Shown here piece after piece: positions 7,139-15,356 of a stretch of 34,406 nt of DNA. Made by a program: the position numbers and the translations under genes. Positions within the stretch are counted from its first letter, which is position 1, and the number at the start of each line of letters is the position of its first letter. Source of the stretch: JAIVGV01 sp035295985 (lineage in GTDB: Bacteria; Acidobacteriota; Blastocatellia; Pyrinomonadales; Pyrinomonadaceae); the NCBI GenBank assembly GCA_035295985.1, contig DATHBT010000240.1, positions 1-34,406 on the forward strand, in the 5' to 3' direction. Under the pieces are notes generated by a model. That model was not told the origin of the DNA. It did no database searches and saw nothing but the letters and a program-made list of their open reading frames with translations.

Positions 7139-8713
7139 TTACCTATTCGCGCGGGGTCTTTTTGACCGGATGTTCTTCTCTACCTTCTTCTGAACATCGA
7201 GAAGATTCTCGACACCTCTCACATACGGGAGGCGCTCGGCGATGTCACCGGCCCTCCTCCTAATCTCTTCGTCCCGAACGGTGCCGTGAAGGCTCACGAT
7301 TCTGTCTCGCACTGCGATCCCGATTACGCCCGGGCCGATTACGTCTAGACCGAGGGGATCGTCCGGATAGACGATCCGTGTCTCGTTCGGATCGGGAAAT
7401 TCCTCTTCAACCATCAATTCAAGCCGAGACATCAATTCGTACCCAATGCTCCTGTCCATTGCTGCACCTTGACTTAGTTCGTACTCTCCTGCCGCTGGCG
7501 GGCTTGCTTGCGGCGCGCTCATCATGCTGTCGCGACTCCCTGAGATTGAGGACTGCAAGTAAGCGCCCATCAACCCTAAGAAGAACACGGAGATCAGCAG
7601 CATGGGAACAATTTTAGGCAGCCCCGACGCGCCCGGCGCCGGGGCGAGAGCAGCAGAAGCGGGCGCGGGCGCGGCCGGCATTGACTGAGGCTGCGGTTTC
7701 GCGGGCACAGCACGCTGTATCCGATGGAAGTGCAAGCGGGCCAAGTCTTCCGGGGGTAACTCCCCGTCACGTGGCATCGGCTCCTCCCAGAACGTGGGGC
7801 GGACGAAGTTCGGCCGCCTGAGAGACAGCGCGTGCTCCCATTCGCGCCGCACGAACTGCGAGCGCATCGAGTTCGACGACCAGAAGAGTTGGAAGACTTC
7901 GGCCTGTTCGATGAGTTCCCGCAGCCGCTCGTCCCACTCCTCGCCGGAGCGCAGCGTGCTCACGTCGCGCAGGTACTTGTCGCCCATCGCCTCCGCGTAA
8001 CGCTCGAACTCTTCGACCACGTCCGCGTCCAGCCGCGAGTAGGACGGGAATATTTTCCGGTAGGCGCGCGCGCTCGACTGCTCGAAGTGCTCCGGCGTGG
8101 GGGCCGGCAGCGTGCTGTCCACGCGCACCGTGATCGGGATGTCGGCTAAGATAAGCCTCCCGAGGAAAATCGTTAGGCTGCCTCTGAGCACCTGCCCTTC
8201 GTAGTTGGGCGACGCGCTCATCTCGAATTCGGCGCGGTGCGCGTCGCGCAGCCAGAGGACGCCCTGCGCAGGCGGGTTGAAAGTGACGCCTTCGACGTGG
8301 GGCGCGAACACCAACTCGCCCATGTGCGGCACGGTGTGCGCTGTCTGTTGGGTGGTACTGAGGTGGCCGGCGAACTGCTTGCCTAGAAGTTGCTTGGCTT
8401 CAAGCTCCACCGCCCGGACGGGGTCGGGCGCGTCGGGCGGGGCGTCGGGGCGGCGCTCTGACAGGTGAGCGAAGGCGAGGAACTTGTACCAGCGTCCCGG
8501 CGCGACGGCTTTCGGCCGGTACACGGTGAACATCACGTTTTCGTCCATGTACCGCGGCTTGCTGGCGGCCTTCTTGCCGCCGCTGGCTTGGAGCGTCCCC
8601 TCGTAGACGCGCAGATCATTCCGAGTGCCACTGAGGAGCCGCGGGCGCAGGTAAAGGTACAGGACGAACGCGCCGAGCAGGAGCGCGACGACGATGAGAA
8701 GGTAAACTAACAT
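7139..8713 (-). CDS. Membrane-anchored TIR-BON protein
   Basis: 524 aa with a layout I do not recall as a standard family: membrane helix (2-22), unrecognised domain (40-205), TIR domain (219-312), Ala/Pro linker, second helix (368-386), BON-like domain (455-510). TIR evidence: KIFPSYSRLDADVVEEFERY (start of TIR_2), LRSGEEW, AEVFQLFWSSNSMRSQFVRREWEHAL, with E291 at the position of the NADase catalytic Glu. BON evidence: GIAVRDRIVSLHGTVRDEEI then AERLPYVRGVENLL. Positive residues after helix 1 place the TIR in the cytoplasm and BON outside. Start: ATG 8713, since a good promoter lies at 8799-8827, downstream of the longer alternative start (8875). Bacterial TIRs often degrade NAD+; BON domains bind envelopes or lipids. 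Membrane-stress sensing is inference. Confidence 0.82.
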   Translation of the reverse strand: MLVYLLIVVALLLGAFVLYLYLRPRLLSGTRNDLRVYEGTLQASGGKKAASKPRYMDENVMFTVYRPKAVAPGRWYKFLAFAHLSERRPDAPPDAPDPVRAVELEAKQLLGKQFAGHLSTTQQTAHTVPHMGELVFAPHVEGVTFNPPAQGVLWLRDAHRAEFEMSASPNYEGQVLRGSLTIFLGRLILADIPITVRVDSTLPAPTPEHFEQSSARAYRKIFPSYSRLDADVVEEFERYAEAMGDKYLRDVSTLRSGEEWDERLRELIEQAEVFQLFWSSNSMRSQFVRREWEHALSLRRPNFVRPTFWEEPMPRDGELPPEDLARLHFHRIQRAVPAKPQPQSMPAAPAPASAALAPAPGASGLPKIVPMLLISVFFLGLMGAYLQSSISGSRDSMMSAPQASPPAAGEYELSQGAAMDRSIGYELMSRLELMVEEEFPDPNETRIVYPDDPLGLDVIGPGVIGIAVRDRIVSLHGTVRDEEIRRRAGDIAERLPYVRGVENLLDVQKKVEKNIRSKRPRANR

Positions 8714-8798
8714 CGCAGGGCTGCCTTTCAGAGTAGCCTTAGGCTGTGAGGCTGACGGCACAGGCGACTCGCCAGCGTGGAGGTTGCGGCGCGCGCGC

Positions 8799-8827
8799 AA
8801 GATATGCCTGACGGGGGCGGAAGTCAA
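8799..8827 (-). promoter_or_regulatory. Sigma-70-type promoter of the TIR-BON gene
   Basis: On the minus strand TTGACT (8827-8822), a 17-base spacer, then TATCTT (8804-8799). Transcription would begin near 8792, giving a leader of about 80 bases before ATG 8713; an AAAGG lies about ten bases before that ATG. The match is good and stands out from GC-rich surroundings. Confidence 0.6.
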
Positions 8828-8911
8828 TAGGCGCACGGACGTGCGCGCCGGACGATAATCCGCGCACGCGCCCATGCGTGCCCGTGAGCCGTGACGTCAA
8901 AAGGGGACGTT

Positions 8912-8938
8912 ATGCTCGCCTTATTACTGGCTAAGTGA
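8912..8938 (+). other. Eight-codon reading frame in a possible short transcript
   Basis: ATG CTC GCC TTA TTA CTG GCT AAG TGA encodes MLALLLAK and has a strong upstream AAAAGGGG at ideal spacing. A perfect terminator hairpin follows ten bases later. A GATAAT at 8854-8859 could be a -10, though no -35 is seen. It is divergent from the TIR-BON gene and ends in its own terminator, so it could be a micropeptide or small RNA. No homology can be claimed. Confidence 0.3.
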
Positions 8939-8947
8939 AACAAAGGA

Positions 8948-8972
8948 GGCCGCCGATTGCCGGCGGCCTTTT
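8948..8972 (+). terminator. Rho-independent terminator
   Basis: Perfect 8-bp stem GGCCGCCG / CGGCGGCC with loop ATTGC, followed by TTTT on the + strand. No conventional + strand gene lies upstream; the only candidate is the eight-codon frame at 8912. In the other direction it would lie upstream of the TIR-BON gene. Confidence 0.7.
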
Positions 8973-8988
8973 ACTGCGTTCGGACGCT

Positions 8989-9147
8989 TAGAGCGTTTTT
9001 CAGTCGGATGTAAGGCGAAGAGATTCACCGCGGAGGCGCGGAGGGCACAGAGATGACGCAGAGGCGTTGAGGGGATTCAACCCTCCGCGCCCTCCGCGCC
9101 TCCGCGGTGAGTTCGACCCGCACCTCACTCAACTGAAAACCGCTCTA
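8989..9147. repeat. 159-bp palindromic (MITE-like) element
   Basis: Outer arms TAGAGCGTTTTTCAGTCGGATG and the complement of the sequence ending CAACTGAAAACCGCTCTA pair with few mismatches. Inside are perfect 21-bp arms at 9025-9045 and 9090-9110 (TCACCGCGGAGGCGCGGAGGG and its complement), flanking a short centre. There is no reading frame. It separates the TIR-BON upstream region from the S9-peptidase relic. Confidence 0.8.
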
Positions 9148-9153
9148 GGTCAG

Positions 9154-9246
9154 CTAACGCCTGCGTGCCTTGTCGGTTGATCTGCCGGGTGATACGCCAG
9201 AGTCAGGGTGTAGTACATTTGTAAACAATTTGAGGGTATGTTTCCA
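9154..9246 (-). pseudogene. Relic of an S9 peptidase 3' end
   Basis: Minus-strand reading gives WKHTLKLFTNVLHPDSGVSPG then RSTDKARRR and TAG. The end of the intact S9 peptidase at 12628 reads YKRVLRLFENNIQNNPSVSPAG then QGGGRRNR and TAG. At DNA level the last 68 bases around both stops align without gaps at about 65 percent identity, including GTGATACGC and CTAACG at identical spacing. Upstream of 9246 the frame meets a stop and similarity ends. So a second, diverged copy of the peptidase end sits downstream of the caspase-WD40 gene. Confidence 0.6.
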
Positions 9247-9293
9247 GTTCTAATATCGGCCGTGGAGTCACTCTTAAGGGGTTGCTCACAGTC

Positions 9294-12200
9294 TTACTGT
9301 CGGGGCTGCCTTGCCGCGCCGGGCTTAGCCACCACCAGTTGCTGCGCCTCCGACTCTCTGCGATAGAAGACGCGCGGCACCTGCCCGCTCCTGCGCGGCA
9401 GCGGGAGCCCCCGCTCCTCTTCGGCGAAAGGCAGGTCTGCGCCCGCGTCCCGCGCCTTCTTCATCTTGTCGATCTGCATCTCCGGCACGCGGGCGGTCGC
9501 GTAGTCGAACCACTCCCTGACCAGGATCGTCCCGTCCCTCGGCTCGCCGTCCGCCGCCGCCTGCTTCAAGCCCTCCTCGACGAGCGCGTAGGTGAGCAGC
9601 CCGTGGCCGAGCTGCGACGCTTCGAGCGCGGCCTGAAAACTCTGCGCCGCGGTCAGGATGTACATCCCCTTCTCGTAGGCCAACTGCGCCAGCCCCTTCG
9701 AGTTCATCGGCCCCCGGCGCTTCTCCTCGGCTTCCAGAGCCTGCCCGCTGTTGCAGGCGTCGATCACCATCAGGAGGTGCGAGGCGTCGATCTTCTCGAA
9801 CGCCGCCTCCAGCTCCTCGTCCGAGATGCTGTGCTCGATGATCCGCTTAAGGCCGACTGCGTCAACTTTATGTCGCTCGTCCGTGTAGCCGAGGTCGTGC
9901 GGGATCAGGTAGAAGCGGTCGCCCCGGGCCGTGCCGTGTCCGGCGAAGAAGATGAAGACAGCGTCTTCGGGTTGAGCCTTCGCCGCGAGTTCCGCCATCG
10001 CGCGCAGGACGTTGGCCTTACTCGCCTCCCTGTCCAGCAGCGTGGTCACTTCGACTTTCGCGTGCCGGCCGACGGCCTCCTGCCGTCGCGCCACTTCGGC
10101 GCTGAAGGCCCGCGCGTCGTCCACCGCGTAGCGGAGATCGTATTGCGGGTTGGCGTAAGAGTTGATGCCCACCGCCAGCACGTGGGCCGTGCCCGCGCGC
10201 CGCAGACTCTCGCCGCCCTTGACCGTGAGCACGGCGTCGGCGCTCTTCACGTTGTCGCGGTTGAAGGCGTAGGCCGTGAAGCGGTTCTCGCCCGCGACCA
10301 GCGGCACCGCGGCTTCGAGCGCGTGCGACCGCCTGCCGCCGAGCACGTCGCCGCGCCAGGCGCGCACGAGCGAGCCGTTGCGGAACAAACGCACGTCGCG
10401 CGCGCCCGCCTCGGCCTTCGTCACCTCGACCCTGACGCTCACCTCGCGCGCGCCGGCCGTCACGTCTGGCGCCGGCCCGCCCGCCGTTGAGATTTTCAGT
10501 TCGGGCTGGCGGCGGTCTCTCGTGGCGATGTCGCGCGCCGCCTTCGGCCTGCGGCCCGCGAGCAGGTCTGCGAGCAGTCCGGGGTGGAAGAACTCGTTGA
10601 AGAAGGCTTCGGCCGGGAGCACGTCGAAGCTGTTCGCGCCGAAGCGCCAGAGGACGAGGCCCCACGCCCTCGGCGAGCCGTCGAATAACCCGTCGGGCGT
10701 GACCACCAGCCAGTCTCGCTCGTCCACGGCGATCAGGCGCGCAAGCTCGCGCCCCTCGGCCAGGTCCCACAGTTTTATCCCGGAGTCTAAGTCCGCGGCG
10801 GCAACGATCGTCCCGTCGTGGCTGACGGCGACGGCCAGGACAACGGACGAAGACGCCATCGCGCGCAGTTGCCGGCCCGACTCAACGTCCCAGACGCGAA
10901 CCTGCGCGTCCCTACCCCCGCTGACGAGCGTGCGGCCATCCGGGGTGAAGGCGACCGACCTGACCTCCTCGCCATGCCCCCTGAGCACGCGGAGCTCCGC
11001 GCCCGTCCCCGCGTCCCACAGCCTGATCGTCTGGTCGTCGCTCGCGCTGGCGACGATCTTCGCATCGGCGCTGAAGGCGACGGAGTTGACGGAGCCCGTG
11101 TGGCCACGCAGCACAGACCTCTGGCTCCCGGGCGGCACGTCCCACAGCGTCACGGCCTTGTCGGAGCCGGCCGTTGCGACGAGCCGTCCGTCGGGGCTGA
11201 CGGCTAGCGCGTCGTTCTCCGCATTGCCGTTCAGCCTGCCGACGGGTTTGCCAGTGGCCGCGTCCCAGTAGACGATCCACGGGCTGCTCCCCGTCACGAA
11301 GTACCGGCCGTCGGGCGTGAAGGCGACGGGGCCGCTGACGTCAAGGCTCTCCTGCTCCGCCGTGAGCCGCTCCGCGCCTGTGGCCGTGTCCCAGAGCTTC
11401 AGCCGCGTGAAGGCGCTGCCGCTCGCGATCGTGCGGCCGTCGGGGCTGAAGGCCACCGCGAGGCTGCCGAAGTAATTCTCTGCCCTGAGCGTCCGTAGCT
11501 CGCGCCCCGCGCCGACGTTCCAGAGCTTGACATAGCTCGCCGGCCTGCCCCACGCGGAGTACGCGATCATCCTGCCGTCCGAACTGAAGGCGACGGAGGA
11601 CGCGCTGGCCGTGCGCCCCCGCAGCGTGAGCCGCTCCTCGCCGGTCGAGGCCGTCACGAGCTTGAGGTCTTCGCCCGCGAGCAGTGAGAGCGTCCCGCCG
11701 TCGGGGCTGAAGGCGACGGGGGCTCGTCCCTGGAGCACGCGCACCGGCTCGCCCGTCACCGCGTCCCAGAGCCTGACGCTCTTATCGCTCGACTCGCTCA
11801 CGACCGTCTTCCCGTCCGGGCTGAACTTGGCGAGGTAGACGAAATCCGTGTGGCCCCGCATCGTGCGCACGAGCCTGCCCGTCTTCGCGTCCCACAGCTT
11901 GACCGTCTTGTCCGCGCCGGCGCTGGCGACGAGCCTGCCGTCGGGGCTGAAGCCCACCGAGTAAACGATGCCCGAAGGCGCGGCCGGCGAAAGCAGCACC
12001 GCGCCCGTCTCAGCGTTCCAGAATCTGATCGTCTTGCCGTAGCCGCCGCCGACGATAGTCTTCCCGTCGGGGCTGAAGGCGAGCGCGTAGATTTTCATCA
12101 CGCGCCCGGCCAGCACGCGCAGCAGTCTGCCGGTCGCCGTGTCCCAGAGCCTCACGCTCATGTCGTCGCCGCCCGTAGCGAGGACGCTCCGGTCGGGGCT

Positions 12201-12566
12201 AAGCGCGAGGCCGATGGCGTTGCTCGGGTTGCGGAAACTCACGGAGCGCAGTTCGCGCCCCATCTCCACGTCCCAGGCCCTCAGCGCCTCACCGCTGAAG
12301 GCCAGAATCGTCCGCCCGTCGGCGCCGAAAGCCACCGCGCCCCTGAACCCTCTCAGGGTGCGCAGCCCCTTGCCAGTCGCCGCCTCCCAGAGCTGCACGG
12401 TCTTGTCTGACCCGCTAGTGGTAAGGAGCCTGCCGTCGGGGCTGAAGGCGGCCGAGACCGGCCCGCCGGGATGTCCGGTCTGGAGGACGAGTTCTGGTCT
12501 CTGCGCGGAGACGCTGGCACAAGCGACGCAGATGAGCAGCGCGGCGGTCGCGTGTCGGAAAGGCAT
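9294..12566 (-). CDS. Secreted caspase-like protease with WD40 repeats
   Basis: 1090 aa. Residues 1-21 form a signal peptide (ATAALLICVACASVSA). About 14 WD40 repeats follow (to roughly residue 640), recognised by recurring 'FSPDGR....GG.D..(V/I)(R/K)LWD..TG', enough for two seven-bladed propellers. A linker region with Ig-like or fibronectin-like strands (700-780) leads to a peptidase C14 domain from about residue 790: HVLAVGINSYANP, FIFFAGHGTARGDRFYLIP with catalytic His877, and LLMVIDACNSGQ with catalytic Cys938. The start ATG follows GGAGGT at nine bases. It lies 61 bases after the S9 peptidase stop on the same strand, so co-transcription is likely. Family members cleave after basic or acidic residues; substrate unknown. 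A signal peptide suggests action outside the cytoplasm. Confidence 0.92.
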   Translation of the reverse strand: MPFRHATAALLICVACASVSAQRPELVLQTGHPGGPVSAAFSPDGRLLTTSGSDKTVQLWEAATGKGLRTLRGFRGAVAFGADGRTILAFSGEALRAWDVEMGRELRSVSFRNPSNAIGLALSPDRSVLATGGDDMSVRLWDTATGRLLRVLAGRVMKIYALAFSPDGKTIVGGGYGKTIRFWNAETGAVLLSPAAPSGIVYSVGFSPDGRLVASAGADKTVKLWDAKTGRLVRTMRGHTDFVYLAKFSPDGKTVVSESSDKSVRLWDAVTGEPVRVLQGRAPVAFSPDGGTLSLLAGEDLKLVTASTGEERLTLRGRTASASSVAFSSDGRMIAYSAWGRPASYVKLWNVGAGRELRTLRAENYFGSLAVAFSPDGRTIASGSAFTRLKLWDTATGAERLTAEQESLDVSGPVAFTPDGRYFVTGSSPWIVYWDAATGKPVGRLNGNAENDALAVSPDGRLVATAGSDKAVTLWDVPPGSQRSVLRGHTGSVNSVAFSADAKIVASASDDQTIRLWDAGTGAELRVLRGHGEEVRSVAFTPDGRTLVSGGRDAQVRVWDVESGRQLRAMASSSVVLAVAVSHDGTIVAAADLDSGIKLWDLAEGRELARLIAVDERDWLVVTPDGLFDGSPRAWGLVLWRFGANSFDVLPAEAFFNEFFHPGLLADLLAGRRPKAARDIATRDRRQPELKISTAGGPAPDVTAGAREVSVRVEVTKAEAGARDVRLFRNGSLVRAWRGDVLGGRRSHALEAAVPLVAGENRFTAYAFNRDNVKSADAVLTVKGGESLRRAGTAHVLAVGINSYANPQYDLRYAVDDARAFSAEVARRQEAVGRHAKVEVTTLLDREASKANVLRAMAELAAKAQPEDAVFIFFAGHGTARGDRFYLIPHDLGYTDERHKVDAVGLKRIIEHSISDEELEAAFEKIDASHLLMVIDACNSGQALEAEEKRRGPMNSKGLAQLAYEKGMYILTAAQSFQAALEASQLGHGLLTYALVEEGLKQAAADGEPRDGTILVREWFDYATARVPEMQIDKMKKARDAGADLPFAEEERGLPLPRRSGQVPRVFYRRESEAQQLVVAKPGAARQPRQ

Positions 12567-12627
12567 CGGCGGCCTACCTCCGGCGAAGGGATTTACTCCG
12601 CCTTCACAACAATCGAACTGGCGTCAA

Positions 12628-15261
12628 CTAACGGTTGCGTCGCCCGCCGCCCTGTCCGGCGGGTGATACGCTAGGGTTATTCTGTATGTTGTTCTCAAAC
12701 AATCTGAGCACGCGCTTGTACTCGTCGGCCCAACTGGTCTCGCGCTCGAAGGCGTGATCCTCGACAGGATAGACGGCCAGCTCCCAGTTCTCCTTGCGCA
12801 GCTCGATGAGGCGCTGGACGAGGCGCACCGAGTCCTGGAAGTGCACGTTCACGTCAACCATGCCGTGGCAGATGAGGAGCGCGCCCTTCAGGCCCTCGGC
12901 GTGGTAGATGGGCGAGCTGCGCTTGTAAGCCTCCTCGTCCGACTGTGGGAGGTTGAGGATGTTCGAGGTGTACGGGTGGTTGTAGTGCGCCCAGTCGGTG
13001 ACGGGCCGCAGGGCCGCGCCCGCGGCGAACACGTCGGGCGTGGTGAACATCGCCATGAAGGTGATGAAGCCGCCGTAAGAGCCGCCGTAGATGCCGACCC
13101 GGCGGGGATCGACGCCGTGCTCGCGGATCAGGTACTGGACGCCGTCAACGTGATCCGTCAAATCCTTCCCGCCCATGTGGCGATAAATCCCCGTGCGCCA
13201 GTCGCGGCCGTAGCCGGCCGAGCCGCGGTAGTCGATGTCCAGGACGATGTAGCCGCGCTCCATCAAAAGGTGATGGAACATGTACTCGCGGTAATAATTC
13301 GACCACCACTTGTGCACGTTTTGCAGGTAGCCCGCGCCGTGGACGAAGAGGACGGCCGGGCCGCCGCGCCGCCAGTTCGCGGGCTTGTAGATGCGCGCGT
13401 GGACGGTCGCGCCGTCGCGCGCGCGGAAAGATACGATGGGCGGATCGATCCAGTTGTAGGTGGAGAACTCAGGAGTGGGCGAAGTCGTGATCTGCCTGGC
13501 CTGCGAGCCGGGCGCGAGCGCCGTGATGTAAAGCTCCCACGGCTTGTTGCTGTAGGAGTGGACGATTGCGAGCGCCGACTCGTCGGGCGAGATTTCCGTG
13601 ATGTTGTTGCCGGCCATCGTGGTGAGGCGCGTGCGCGCGCCGCCGCCGACAGGCATCGAGTAGAGGTGGCGCTCGAACGGGCCGCCCTCGCTCGACGTGA
13701 AGTAGAACTTCGTCTTGTCGTTCGACAGCCGCACGTCGGAGACCTCGAACTGACCCGATGTCAACTGCCGCGGCTCGCCGCCGTCGGCCGGCACACTGTA
13801 GAGGTGCGCGTAGCCGTCGCGCTCGGAGATGAAATAGACGCTCCGGTTGTCGGGCAGCCAGCCGAGGGTGAACGCGCCGGGGCCGTTGACCCACGCTTCG
13901 TCGCGGACGTGCGCGACGACGCGCGTCTTGCCCGTCTCGGGGTCGAGCAGCAGCACCCAGCGATCCTTGTTGTCGGCCGAGCGCGCGAGGAGCGCCGCGC
14001 GCCGCGCGTCGTCCGACCACTGGAGCTGGAAGAGCTGCACCTCGCGGTCGCGCTGCTGCGGCTCGGTCGTGCGCTCTGTCTGCGTGCGCGGCGGCTGTTG
14101 CTGCGCGCCCTGCTGCCCCGACTGCTGCTGCGACTGCTGGCCCTGCTGCTGCGCGGTCTGATCGGTCTGCGTGCGCGGCGTCGCGACCTGCGGCGGCTGC
14201 GCGTCGCCGCGCTCGCGCTGCGTCTGCTCCGAGGCGTTCTGCTCGGTGCGCGTGCGCACCTGCGGCGCGACCTCGCGCTGCCCGTGATCGACGTTCCTCA
14301 CGTCGCCCGTCTCGACGCTGATGATGACCTGCCGGCTGCGCCCCTGCGCGTCGCCCACCTTCGTGCGCGCAGGGAGGTCTTCGGTGTAGGCCGACTCCGT
14401 CACGTAGTTCGGCACGATGGTCGGCTTCGCGCCCGTGGCCGGCTCGTTGACGGTGGCGACGACGAAGCGCCCGTCCGGCGAGAGCGTCAGGTTGAAGACG
14501 TTCTGACCGGCCGGCAGGTTGAGGGGCTTGCGCCGCTCGCGCTCCTTGCGCCGCGCCTCAAGCCGCTCGCGGTTCTCCGCGCGCTCGCGCACCGCTTCGA
14601 GGAGAGCGCGCTCTTCCTTCTTCAGATTCTCCTGACTCTCCGTCCCGCGCTGCTCCGCCGCGCCGCCCTGCCGACCCGCCTGCGGCCCGCCACCGCCAAC
14701 GCCAACGCGGATGTCGGTCAACTGTTCGAGCGAGCCGCCGTCGAGCGAGAGCAGGTAGAGGTTGTTCTGGCGCGTGAAGTAGATTCTTTTCTGATCCTGC
14801 GTGAAGCGCGGGTTCTGCTCCGCCTCCGTGGTGCGCGTGATCTGCCGCCTGCGTCCCTCCCGGTGGTCGTAGATGAAGACGTCGCCCTCGTCGGCGAAGA
14901 CCGTCATCGTCTTATCCTCCGAGAGATCGCCCGAGGTGGGCGGCGCGGCCTCGCGCGCCTCTTCCTCCGTCAGCTTCCGCAAGCCCGTGCCGTCGCGGTT
15001 GACGACGTAGGTGTCCATCTCGCGGAGGCGCGGATCACCCGCCTGCTTCCAGCGGAAGAAGACGCGCCGCCCGTCCTGCGACCAGCGCACCGCTTCGGGC
15101 TGATAGCCGACGAGGCCGGGGCCGCGCATGATGCTGTCAACCGTCAGCTCGAACCGCTTCGCCGGCCGCGGCTGCGACTGCTGGGCGAAAACTATCTGCT
15201 GCGACAGGAGCGCGACGGCGCACAGCGCGCCGAGGCCGCGACGAGGGGGGCGCATCTTCAT
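12628..15261 (-). CDS. S9-family peptidase (DPP-IV-like) with a Gln-rich insert
   Basis: 877 aa. Signal peptide LGALCAVALLSQQIVFA; an N-terminal propeller with 'WSQDGRRVFFRW', 'FTQDQKRIYFTRQNNLYLLSLDGG' and 'LSNDKTKFYFTSSEGG' type blades; then an alpha/beta hydrolase domain. Catalytic triad read directly: Ser728 in YGGSYGG, Asp803 in GMVDVNV, His836 in VEDHAFE. Residues about 325-405 are a low-complexity Gln/Arg/Thr insert (QTAQQQGQQSQQQSGQQGAQ) in the propeller, unusual for the family. I chose the ATG at 15261, with AAAAGG eight bases upstream, over a GTG at 15270. It likely removes dipeptides from oligopeptides in the periplasm. First gene before the caspase-WD40 gene. Confidence 0.93.
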   Translation of the reverse strand: MKMRPPRRGLGALCAVALLSQQIVFAQQSQPRPAKRFELTVDSIMRGPGLVGYQPEAVRWSQDGRRVFFRWKQAGDPRLREMDTYVVNRDGTGLRKLTEEEAREAAPPTSGDLSEDKTMTVFADEGDVFIYDHREGRRRQITRTTEAEQNPRFTQDQKRIYFTRQNNLYLLSLDGGSLEQLTDIRVGVGGGGPQAGRQGGAAEQRGTESQENLKKEERALLEAVRERAENRERLEARRKERERRKPLNLPAGQNVFNLTLSPDGRFVVATVNEPATGAKPTIVPNYVTESAYTEDLPARTKVGDAQGRSRQVIISVETGDVRNVDHGQREVAPQVRTRTEQNASEQTQRERGDAQPPQVATPRTQTDQTAQQQGQQSQQQSGQQGAQQQPPRTQTERTTEPQQRDREVQLFQLQWSDDARRAALLARSADNKDRWVLLLDPETGKTRVVAHVRDEAWVNGPGAFTLGWLPDNRSVYFISERDGYAHLYSVPADGGEPRQLTSGQFEVSDVRLSNDKTKFYFTSSEGGPFERHLYSMPVGGGARTRLTTMAGNNITEISPDESALAIVHSYSNKPWELYITALAPGSQARQITTSPTPEFSTYNWIDPPIVSFRARDGATVHARIYKPANWRRGGPAVLFVHGAGYLQNVHKWWSNYYREYMFHHLLMERGYIVLDIDYRGSAGYGRDWRTGIYRHMGGKDLTDHVDGVQYLIREHGVDPRRVGIYGGSYGGFITFMAMFTTPDVFAAGAALRPVTDWAHYNHPYTSNILNLPQSDEEAYKRSSPIYHAEGLKGALLICHGMVDVNVHFQDSVRLVQRLIELRKENWELAVYPVEDHAFERETSWADEYKRVLRLFENNIQNNPSVSPAGQGGGRRNR

Positions 15262-15356
15262 GCCTGACACCTTTTCTTCTTGAGCTTGACGGGGCTAACA
15301 TCCCGCGCGCGCCAGACCCCGAAAGCTGCGGGCGCGCGGCCGAAGGAGACTCACAA

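Noticed and set aside
8714..8875. 54-residue N-terminal extension of the TIR-BON protein.
   Set aside because: A good promoter maps inside it and the extension (Arg-rich, low conservation look) would precede a natural membrane helix start.
12754..15267. An 837-codon open frame antisense to the S9 peptidase, and similar long antisense frames at 1861-3033, 22277-23400, 24639-26186 and 27165-28436.
   Set aside because: High GC content keeps antisense frames open; their translations are Arg/Ala/His-rich with no domains, while the opposite strand encodes clear families.
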